NCBI GenBank assembly: GCA_034435395.1
Contig: DAOTXK010000060.1
Location: 1 to 15,538, forward strand
Length of the DNA stretch: 15,538 nucleotides
Direction of reading: 5' to 3'
Source: DAOTXK01 sp034435395
Lineage (GTDB): Bacteria; Chloroflexota; Anaerolineae; Aggregatilineales; Ch27
In this document: positions 7,775 through 15,220 of the stretch, one piece after another
Position numbering within the stretch: the stretch's first letter is position 1
How the letters are laid out: every line of letters starts with the position of its first letter
The notes under the pieces: model-generated
What the model was told of the DNA's origin: nothing
The model's database searches: none
What the model saw: the letters and a program-made list of their open reading frames with translations, nothing else
Made by a program: the position numbers and the translations under genes

Positions 7775-7782
7775 ATTGTATC
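7775..7782 (-). promoter_or_regulatory. Candidate -10 element before the aldolase gene
   Basis: Minus-strand GATACAAT, the same octamer as at 6795-6802, lies about 106 bases before the aldolase ATG. The hexamer TACAAT matches the -10 consensus in five of six positions. No clear -35 is seen at 16-18 bp. Confidence 0.3.
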
Positions 7783-7861
7783 GCATATCCTCCGACAGGT
7801 GGGCAATCCGTGTTCGGATCGGCCTGTCCATTTGGGGATCAGAGGCCGATCCATACCTGTT

Positions 7862-7877
7862 TGTGAATACGATCACA
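7862..7877. promoter_or_regulatory. Perfect CRP/FNR-type operator, TGTGA-N6-TCACA
   Basis: TGTGA (7862-7866) and TCACA (7873-7877) form a perfect inverted repeat with a 6-base spacer, identical to the core consensus of CRP-type regulators. It sits at the edge of an AT-rich island in the divergent gap between the aldolase and hdrA1 genes, so it could act on either side. It centres about 100 bp upstream of the aldolase -10 candidate and about 160 bp upstream of the plus-strand promoter candidate. Regulator and effector are unknown. Confidence 0.45.
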
Positions 7878-7920
7878 TATAACCCTTCGTTTTGTGGATA
7901 TTTCTACATTTTCGACCGAT

Positions 7921-7960
7921 CCAGCCCTTTCGGCTGGCTGCTGTATCCCTCTGAGGGATA
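7921..7960. other. Two adjacent perfect hairpins in the AT-rich intergenic island
   Basis: CCAGCC (7921-7926) pairs with GGCTGG (7932-7937). Six bases later TATCCCT (7944-7950) pairs with AGGGATA (7954-7960) around CTG. Both stems are perfect. No T-tract follows either, and no reading frame of note spans them. They could be part of an untranslated RNA or operator DNA; nothing identifies which. Confidence 0.35.
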
Positions 7961-8007
7961 GATGCGGGTTTTGTCAAATGCCATTGTCCTATCGTGATTT
8001 TCTTCTC

Positions 8008-8035
8008 GTGAAAAAACCCACAATTGCAGTATACT
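8008..8035 (+). promoter_or_regulatory. Candidate promoter of the hdrA operon
   Basis: GTGAAA (8008-8013, four of six matches to -35) lies 16 bp from TATACT (8030-8035, five of six matches to -10) in the AT-rich part of the gap. It would give a leader of about 400 nt before hdrA1. Confidence 0.35.
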
Positions 8036-8440
8036 ATTGTCGAGGGGAACCTTCGCCGCCCTTGCTCTCCATGAAACCCTCACCAGCCAGGGGTTAGGCG
8101 TTCAGTCCTGACCGTTTCGCGATCAGTGTCGAGCCGCCACCAGTGCCCGCCGGGCGCGGGCTTCATGGCGGAAAGTGTCCCATCGTCCCTGCCTCGTTGG
8201 CCGCGACCGTAAATCAGGTATCGTCGATGTGCTGCTATCAGTCTGACGGTCGATACAGCCGGTGATGTCGTTAACTTCCACGCCTGCTAGCGCCCCTGAT
8301 GGCCTGCAACGGCCCGTCTCCAGCGCTGGCAGGCGCACGTGATCGGCTGGCGGGGCCGCGCCCACGGCGACCGGCAGCGTTCCCCTGACAGGCCGCCGTT
8401 GCCCCAGGCGATCCACGTGTTTGAAAAGGAGAGCACCTGG
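8036..8440 (+). other. Long non-coding leader before hdrA1
   Basis: About 400 bases without a supportable gene. A nested hairpin is visible: outer arms CCGCCA (8134-8139) and TGGCGG (8166-8171), inner arms GCCCG (8145-8149) and CGGGC (8157-8161). The rest is GC-rich with only short, scattered inverted repeats. I do not recognise a known riboswitch. The hdrA1 ribosome binding site AAAAGGAGAG (8424-8433) closes the leader. Confidence 0.35.
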
Positions 8441-10450
8441 ATGAAACATGCCGGAAAAGCTGTCAACGCCGATCCCAGGGTCGGCGTCTACATCTGTCAC
8501 TGCGGCACCAACATCGCCGGAAAGGTGGATGTGGCGGCGGTGGCCGATTACGCGGCGAACCTGGACGGCGTGGCCGTCGCCCGCCACTACGCCTACATGT
8601 GTTCTGATCCGGGCCAGGCGCTGATCCAGGAGGATATCCAGCAACTTGACCTCAACCGGGTGGTGGTGGCCTCGTGCTCGCCGTTGATGCATGAGGCCAC
8701 TTTCCGGACCGCCTGCCGCGAGGCCGGGCTGAATCCCTTCCTGTTCCAGATGACCAACATCCGTGAGCACGTGTCGTGGGTGACGGAGGACCCGGTCCGC
8801 GCCACCGAAAAGGCCAAGAACCTGGTGGCGGCGGCGGTCCGGCGAGTTCGTCTGCACGACCCGCTGGATACGCGCCGCATGGAGGTTCGACAGGCGGCGC
8901 TGGTGGTGGGGAGCGGGATCGCCGGGATCGAGGCGGCGCTGCGGCTGGCCGACGCCGGCAAACACGTGTATCTGGTCGAGCGCGAGCCGGGAATCGGCGG
9001 GCACATGGCCCAGCTGTATAAGACCTTCCCGACGCTCGACTGCGCGGCCTGAATTCTCACCCCCAAGATGGTGTCCGTGGGACGCCACGAAAACATCACC
9101 CTCCTGACCTACAGCGAGGTGGAATCGGTATCCGGGGTGGTGGGGAATTTCCAGGTGCGCGTGCGCAAGAAAGCGCGGTATGTCAACGAGGACCTGTGCA
9201 CCGGCTGCGGGACATGCGTGGAAAAGTGTCCGTGGAAGAAGATACCGTCGGAATTCGACCTGGGTCTGGGCAACCGCCCGGCGATCTATTTCCATTTTGC
9301 CCAGGCCGTGCCCCGGGTCCCGGTTATCGACACGGAGAACTGCGCCTATTTCCAGCGCGGCAAGTGCAGAGCCTGCGAAAAGTTCTGCCCGGCGGGCGCT
9401 ATCGATTTTGAGCAGACCGATGAGTGGCTCGATCTGGAGGTAGGGACCATTATCCTGGCCACCGGCTTCCGGGATTTCGACCCGGCGATCTCGTTGCGGT
9501 ACGGCTACAAAGTGCTGGATAACGTGTTGACCGGCCTGGAATTTGAGCGGCTGGTCAATTCCGGCGGGCCGACCCTGGGCCAGGTGTCCCTCAAGGATGG
9601 TCGCCGACCGGAGCGCATCGCCATCATCCACTGCGTGGGCAGCCGGGGGGACCAGCACGAATATTGCTCCCGGGTGTGCTGCATGTACTCGCTCAAGCTG
9701 GCGCACCTGGTGCGGGAGACGGTCAACGCCGAGGTGGTGGAGTTCTACCGGGACATGCGCACCTTTGGCAAGGAGTACGAGACCTTTTACGAACGGGTCC
9801 GGCATGAAGGCGTGGCCTTCATCCGCTATGATGGCAACATCCAGGTCAGCCAGCATGAGGGGCAGTTGCAGGTCAACACCGTAGACGTGTACACCGGGGA
9901 GCCGCAGCACGTGCTGGTGGACATGGTGGTGCTGAGCACCGGCATGGAGCCGCAGCCGGACCAGAGGGAGGTGGCTCACACCTTCGGCATCAGCCTCAGC
10001 CCGGATGGCTTTTTCCTGGAGCGGCACCCCAAGCTGGCCCCGGTGGAGACGGCGACGGATGGCGTGTTCCTGGCCGGGGCCTGCCAGGGCCCGAAGGACA
10101 TCCCGGACAGCGTGGCCCAGGGCGGCGCGGCGGCAGCGGCGGCGCTTTCCCTGATGGATGCCGGGTCGGTGACGCTGGAACCATTCACCGCTTATATCGA
10201 CCCGGAGCGGTGCTGCGGTTGTTTCACCTGCGTGAGTCAGTGTCCGTATCACGCGGTGGAGAAGGTCAGCGTGAATGGGCGCCTCGTATCCCAGGTCAAT
10301 GAGGTGCTGTGCAAGGGGTGCGGCACCTGTGTGGCCTCCTGTCCCTCGGGCGTGGCCACCCAGCGTGGGTTCACGTTTGAACAGGTGATGGCGGAGATTG
10401 AAGGCGCGTTGCACCCGCTCAGGAGCCTTCAACAGGAGACGGCGGTATGA
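8441..10450 (+). CDS. hdrA: HdrA-type FAD/iron-sulfur subunit with in-frame UGA (selenocysteine 204)
   Basis: The flavin subunit of heterodisulfide-reductase-type complexes, which splits electron pairs at FAD. Read through the TGA at 9050-9052 it is 669 residues, the normal HdrA length. In order: N-terminal GVYICHCGTNI (15-25), Rossmann GSGIAG (157-162), GGHMAQLYKTFPTLDCAA-U-ILTPKM (187-210), an inserted ferredoxin motif C253/256/259/263, a second at C301/309/312/316, the non-canonical cluster motif C398-x10-C409-x3-C413-C414, and two C-terminal ferredoxin motifs (C591/594/597/601 and C624/627/630/634). HdrA proteins have Cys at position 204, and Sec versions are known in methanogens. The ATG after the TGA (9068) lacks a ribosome binding site and encodes the conserved Met of TPKM, so re-initiation is unlikely. 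ATG 8441 has AAAAGGAGAG upstream. The stop overlaps hdrA2 by four bases. Confidence 0.87.
9050..9087 (+). promoter_or_regulatory. UGA selenocysteine codon plus bacterial SECIS-like hairpin in hdrA1
   Basis: The UGA at 9050-9052 is followed after 16 nt by an 8-bp stem: UGGUGUCC (9069-9076) with GGACGCCA (9080-9087), one G-U wobble, loop GUG (9077-9079). The spacing (loop 24 nt after the UGA), the short apical loop and its leading G match the general bacterial SECIS pattern for SelB. The hairpin is inside the coding sequence, as in bacteria. Confidence 0.75.
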
Positions 10451-13400
10451 ATCGAAGCAAAGTCCGAACGGGGGTGTACATCTGCCGCTGCGGCACCAAC
10501 ATCGCCGCCACGGTGGACGTGGAAGCGGTGGTCGAGTACGCCCAGGGGCTGGAGGGGGTGGTGCTGGCACGGGAGTACAGTTACATGTGCTCCGACCCCG
10601 GCCAGGACCTGATCAAGCAGGACATCCAAACGCAGGGGCTGAACCGGGTGGTGGTGGCCTCGTGCTCGCCGCTGATGCACGAGCCGAACTTCCGCCAGGC
10701 GGTGGCTGAGGCGGGGCTGAATCCCTTCTATCTGCAGATGGCCAACATCCGCGAGCAGTGCTCGTGGGTCATTGACGACCGGGAGCAGGCCACCGCCAAA
10801 GCGCAGAGCCTGGTGGCGGCGGCGGTGCGGCGGGTGCGTCATCATGCCCCGTTGCAGTCGCGGGCGGTGGAGATGAGTCCCGCCACGCTGGTGGTGGGGG
10901 GTGGCATCGCCGGGATCGAGGCGGCGTTGCGGCTGGCCGATGCGGGCAAGCCGGTGTACCTGGTGGAGCGAGAGCCGAGCATCGGCGGGCACATGGCCCA
11001 GCTGTACAAGACCTTTCCCACGCTGGACTGTGCGGCCTGAATACTCACCCCCAAGATGGTGTCCGTGGGACGCCACCCCAACATCCACCTGCTGACCTAC
11101 AGCGAGGTGGAATCGGTCTCCGGCTATGTGGGCAACTTCCAGGTGAAGATCCGCCGCAAGCCGCGCTACATCGACGAGACAGTGTGCACCGGCTGCGGCC
11201 AGTGCGCTGAGGTCTGCCCGATCACGCTCACCAATCCTTTCGATTGTGAGTTGAGCACCCGCAAAGCCGTCTATCGTCTGTCAGCGCAGGCGGTGCCCAA
11301 CGCCTTCACCATCGACAAACACGGGGTGGCTCCTTGCCGGGACGCCTGCCCCACCGACCAGCGGGCCATGGGCTATATCGCCCTGATCGCCCAGCGGCGG
11401 TACGCCGATGCCTACTGGGCCATCCGGCGGGAGCATCCCTTCCCCTCGGTGTGCGGGCGGGTGTGCAACCACCCGTGCGAGCAGGCGTGCAGTCGGGGCA
11501 AGTATGACGAGCCGGTCAGCATCATGAGGCTGAAGCGCTTCGTGGCCGACTGGGCCTACGCCCACCGCGACGAGCTGCCCAATATGCGCGACAAGTCGCT
11601 GGTGGGCACGCCCTTCGCCCACCATCCCAAACCGACCGGCAAGAAGGTGGCCATCATCGGCGCAGGGCCGGCGGGCCTCACCGCCGGGCTGGACCTGGTC
11701 CGCCTGGGACATGAGGTCATGGTCTTTGACCGGCTCCCGGTGGCCGGGGGCATGATGCGCGTCGGCATCCCGCCGCATCGCCTGCCCTATGAATTGCTGG
11801 ACTGGGAGATTCAGCAGATTCTCGATGAAGGCGTTAAGCTGCGCCTCAACACCCGCGTGGACGACATCCCTGGCCTGTTTGACCAGGGTTACCACTCGGT
11901 CATCATCGCCACCGGCGCGCACACCGCCACCAAGCTGAGCATCCCCGGCGCTGACCACCCCGACAACTGGCTGAGTCTGGACCTGCTGCGGCGGGCCTGC
12001 CTGGAGGCGGGGGGCGATTGCGAGGATCGCCTGGACCTCAGCGGGCGCGAGATCATCGTGCTGGGCGCGGGCGACGTGGCCCTGGACGCGGCGCGGGTCG
12101 CGGTCCGGCTGGGCCAGCCCAAAGTGCGCATCGTCTGCCGGGGGATGCGCGCCTCCTTCAACGAGATCGAGGAGGCCCAGGACGAAGGAGTCACCATCAT
12201 CCGCAACCGGGTCTTTAAGGAGGTCGTCGTCAGAAACGACAAGATCGTCGGCGTCCTCTGCCTGGAGGCGGAAGTGGGGGATATCGTGGATGGCAAGCGA
12301 CAGGTCAGGGAGATTCCGGGGACTGAACACGTCATCCCCGGCGACATGGTGGTCTGGGCGCTCGGCCAGCGGCCTGACTTCGATTTCCTGCCCCAGGATG
12401 GCAGCATCGCCACCCGCTGGCCGATCGGCCTGTTCGCCAACGACGAGATGATGACCACCCGGCCGGGCGTGTTCACGGCGGGGGACGTGCGGCGCGGTAC
12501 CACCTTCTTCGTGGTGGACGCCATCGCCGAGGGGCATCACGTGGCCCGCTGCGTGGACCGCTATCTGCGCGGCGAGAAGGGCGTGCCGGAGCCGGTCAAA
12601 CCGCCGGCGGTCGTGCTGCGCGACGACGAGGTGCGGGACAAAATTGAGCGCGGCCACGCCGCTGACATCCCGCGCGCCCGGATCAGGACCATCCCCCCGG
12701 AGGAGCGGATCAACAACTTCCGCGAGGTCGACCTGCCGCTGACGGAGGAGGAAGCCCTGGCGGAAGCCTCGCGCTGTGTGGGATGCGGAGTCTGCGCGGA
12801 ATGCCTGGAATGTGTGGCCGCCTGCGACCGCGGGGCCATCGACCACAACATGCAGCCAACCACCGCGGAAATTACAGTTGGCACCATCATCCTGGCGACC
12901 GGCTTTAAGGATTTCGACCCGCGCACCGCCCCCGAATACGGCTATGGCCGGCTGGACAACGTGATCACGGCGCTGGAGTTCGAGCGCCTGATCAACAGCG
13001 GCGGCCCGACGGGGGGCAAGGTCCTGCTGAAGAACGGCCAGCCGCCCAGGCGGGTGGCCATCCTGCACTGCGTGGGCAGCCGCGACGAGCGCTACCATAC
13101 TTACTGCTCGCGGGTCTGCTGCATGTACTCGCTCAAGCTGGCCCAGCTGGTGCGGGAGTACGTGGACGCCGAGGTGTACGAGGTCTACCGGGACCTGCGG
13201 ACCTTCGGCAAGGACTACGAGGAGTTCTACAACCGCACCAAAGCGCACGGCGCCAACTTCTATCACGGCAGGGTCACCAGCGTCGAGCCGCAGGACGGTC
13301 AGCTGGTTGTGCGCTGGGAGGAGCGGTTCTACAACCAGCCCGACCACGTGGCGGTGGACATGGTGATTCTATCGACGGGCTTTGAGCCGCGCGAGGACGC

Positions 13401-13857
13401 CGCCGAGGTCGCCAGACGTTTTGGCATCAGCCGTAGCCCGGATGGCTTCTTCCGGGAGCGGCATCCCAAGCTGGGGCCGGTGGAGACGGCCACCGAGGGC
13501 GTCTTCCTGGCCGGGGCCTGCCAGAGTCCGAAGGACATCCCGGACAGCGTGGCCCAGGCGGGGGGCGCGGCCGCCGCTGCTCTGTCGCTGATCGATCAGG
13601 GGGTGATTTACCTGGAGCCGACCGTGGCCGAAGTCGACATGGCCCGCTGTGTGGGGTGCGGCCAGTGCGTCGCCGCCTGCCCCTACGGGGCGATTGCGCT
13701 GGAGAACAGCTCGGCCATGGTCAACGCCTACCAGTGCAAGGGCTGCGGCACCTGCGCCGCGGCCTGCCCCAACAAGGCCATCACCCTGCTGCACTACGAC
13801 GACCGCCAGATCATCGCCGAGTTGCTCGGCGCGCTGGCCGCCACGGAGGGGGTGTGA
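10447..13857 (+). CDS. hdrA: HdrA with inserted NfnB/GltD-like NAD(P)H module and in-frame UGA (selenocysteine 198)
   Basis: A second HdrA, 1136 residues when read through the TGA at 11038-11040. The N-terminal part (GVYICRCGTNI, GGGIAG at 151-156, DCAA-U-ILTPKM) parallels hdrA1. After one ferredoxin motif (C247/250/253/257) the second ferredoxin motif of HdrA is replaced by a complete NfnB/GltD-type module, about 285-800. The module has an N-terminal cysteine set C297, C301, C336, C340, C344 and C348, an FAD site GAGPAG (405-410), an NAD(P) site GAGDVALD (540-547), and AGDV near its end. A cysteine-rich C-V-G-C-G-V-C-A-E-C-L-E-C segment (777-789, plus C793) links back to the HdrA fold, followed by the CSRVCC motif and two C-terminal ferredoxin motifs. 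It probably brings NAD(P)H to the complex (inference). It begins within the hdrA1 stop (ATGA) and ends two bases before the mvhD-like gene. Confidence 0.87.
11038..11075 (+). promoter_or_regulatory. UGA selenocysteine codon plus bacterial SECIS-like hairpin in hdrA2
   Basis: The UGA is at 11038-11040. The stem is UGGUGUCC (11057-11064) with GGACGCCA (11068-11075), loop GUG (11065-11067), at the same distance and with the same bases as in hdrA1. The surrounding HdrA sequence has diverged between the copies, so the hairpin looks selectively kept. Confidence 0.75.
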
Positions 13858-13859
13858 CC

Positions 13860-14327
13860 ATGTATCAACCCAAGATCGTCGGCTTTCTCTGCACCTGGTG
13901 CAGTTACACGGGCGCGGACCTGGCCGGGACCAACCGCCTCAAATCCCCCTGGAACCTGCGGGCGGTGCGCGTGCCCTGCTCCGGGCGCGTCTCGGCGGAG
14001 CTGATCATGCGCGCCTTCGACCAGGGCGCGGACGGCGTGCTGGTGCTGGGCTGTCACATCGGCGAGTGCCACTACGAAAACGGCAACCACCGCACCGCCA
14101 AGCGCCTGCCCGTGCTGCGCGCCCTGATGACCTTCGCCGGGCTGGAGCCGGAGCGACTGCGCCTGGATTGGGTGTCGGCCTCCGAGGGTGAACGCTTCGC
14201 CCGCATCGTGACCGAGTTCACGGAGGCCGTGCGAGCCTTGGGGCCATGCCGCTGGCGGCAGAAAGGCTACCGGTTGCCGCTGGCCGAGGTTGTGGCCCGT
14301 TCCGTGAGCGCGGAAGCAGGAGACTGA
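13860..14327 (+). CDS. mvhD: MvhD/FlxD-like [2Fe-2S] electron-transfer subunit
   Basis: A small iron-sulfur protein that in Mvh-Hdr and Flx-Hdr complexes carries electrons from the hydrogenase or NADH side into HdrA. The 155 residues begin PKIVGFLCTWCSYTGADLAG, the family signature, with cysteines C11, C14, C40 (PCSGR), C65 and C70 (GCHIGECHYENGN). These five conserved Cys are the expected [2Fe-2S] environment. The last ~25 residues run past the usual ~140-residue core. ATG 13860 lies two bases after the hdrA2 stop, with GGAGGGGG at 13845-13852 upstream. Direct linkage to two hdrA genes supports its role as the entry or exit subunit for HdrA. No hydrogenase large or small subunit is next to it, so an Flx-type (NAD(P)H) partner is more likely than Mvh hydrogenase (inference). 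Confidence 0.93.
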   Translation: MYQPKIVGFLCTWCSYTGADLAGTNRLKSPWNLRAVRVPCSGRVSAELIMRAFDQGADGVLVLGCHIGECHYENGNHRTAKRLPVLRALMTFAGLEPERLRLDWVSASEGERFARIVTEFTEAVRALGPCRWRQKGYRLPLAEVVARSVSAEAGD

Positions 14328-14329
14328 CC

Positions 14330-15217
14330 ATGGATTACACGGCAGCCATACAGGAGGCCGCCCGGGAACTGCTGACCAGCGGTCAGGTGGCCTGCGTGAT
14401 CGGGTACGAGGTCGGTCCGCGCGGGCGGACCCGCCCGGCCTTCATCTACCGGACGGAAGATGTGGCGCGGCTGGTCTGGAACCGGGCCTGCACCCACAAC
14501 CTGACGACCTACCTGCGCCACAAGCTCCACCCCACCGGGAAAGACCAACCCCCGCCAGTGGCCGTGGTGGTCAAGCCGTGCGACAGCCGGGCGATCAACG
14601 TGCTGCTGGCTGAGCACCAGTTCGCCCGCGATCAGGTGTATGTCCTCGGCGTGGTCTGTGACGGCATCGTCGAGGGGGCGGGGTTCGGCCGGCCGGATGG
14701 CCAGACCTTGCAGGCGCGGTGCCAGCGGTGCCGCGAGCGGACCCCGGTCGTTTATGACACCCTGATCGGGGAGCTGCCCGCGGCAGGACCCCCAGGCCAG
14801 ATGCCTGAGCCGTCGGTGGCGGATGCTGATCTGGACGCCCTGGAGGCAATGACCCCCGCCGAACGGGCGGAATTCTGGCTCAGCCAGTTTGACCGCTGCA
14901 TCCGCTGTTACGCCTGCCGCCAGGCCTGCCCGATGTGCAACTGCCCGACCTGCCTCTATGAGCGGGATGATTCCCTGTGGGTGGGCATGGGCATCGGCCT
15001 CAACGAGAAGCGGACTTTCCATCTGGGCCGGGCTTACCACCTGGCCGGACGCTGCATTGGCTGCGATGAATGCCAGCGCGTCTGCCCGATGGACATCCCC
15101 ATCAGCCTGCTCAACCGTAAGCTGGCCAGGGAGATCGAGACAGCGTTCGGACACCGGGCCGGGCTGGAACCCGTGCCCTCGCCCATCACCACGGTCCTGA
15201 GCGGAAGGGAGGGCTGA
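14330..15217 (+). CDS. FrhB/FlxB-like protein with two [4Fe-4S] ferredoxin motifs
   Basis: A predicted soluble electron-transfer subunit related to the coenzyme F420 hydrogenase/dehydrogenase beta-subunit family and to FlxB of Flx-Hdr complexes; 295 residues. The N-terminal half has the family block VVVKPCDSRAINVLL (79-93) and cysteines at 110, 131 and 134. The C-terminal half holds two ferredoxin motifs, C190/193/196/200 and C242/245/248/252, with extra cysteines at 203, 205 and 208 (CPMCNCPTC). I chose ATG 14330, two bases after the mvhD-like stop, with GCAGGAG upstream; an in-frame ATG at 14246 lies inside the previous gene. It is in the operon between the mvhD-like and asrA-like genes, the same neighbours as in flx clusters. 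Whether it binds a flavin cannot be seen. Confidence 0.85.
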   Translation: MDYTAAIQEAARELLTSGQVACVIGYEVGPRGRTRPAFIYRTEDVARLVWNRACTHNLTTYLRHKLHPTGKDQPPPVAVVVKPCDSRAINVLLAEHQFARDQVYVLGVVCDGIVEGAGFGRPDGQTLQARCQRCRERTPVVYDTLIGELPAAGPPGQMPEPSVADADLDALEAMTPAERAEFWLSQFDRCIRCYACRQACPMCNCPTCLYERDDSLWVGMGIGLNEKRTFHLGRAYHLAGRCIGCDECQRVCPMDIPISLLNRKLAREIETAFGHRAGLEPVPSPITTVLSGREG

Positions 15218-15220
15218 CCG

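Noticed and set aside
7894..8097. Small open frames in the 7670-8440 gap
   Set aside because: No ribosome binding sites, no recognisable motifs, and overlap with hairpins and AT-rich regulatory DNA.
9050..9070. hdrA1 and hdrA2 as split genes or pseudogenes, each ending at TGA and restarting 15 bases later
   Set aside because: The stop is at the same codon in both copies, at a known Cys/Sec site, with an identical downstream hairpin and no ribosome binding site before the next ATG; both downstream parts are intact over 460 and 933 residues.
8123..10570. Long antisense open frame of 815 codons opposite hdrA1
   Set aside because: It has no recognisable domain, is rich in His/Arg/Gly as expected for a GC-rich reverse frame, and lies over a well-supported gene.
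11281..13347. Long antisense open frame of 688 codons opposite hdrA2
   Set aside because: Same reasoning: a composition artefact opposite a clear gene.
8441..15217. Genome-wide reassignment of TGA
   Set aside because: hdrA1, hdrA2, the mvhD-like gene and the frhB-like gene all end in TGA within a few bases of the next start, so TGA works as stop in the same operon.
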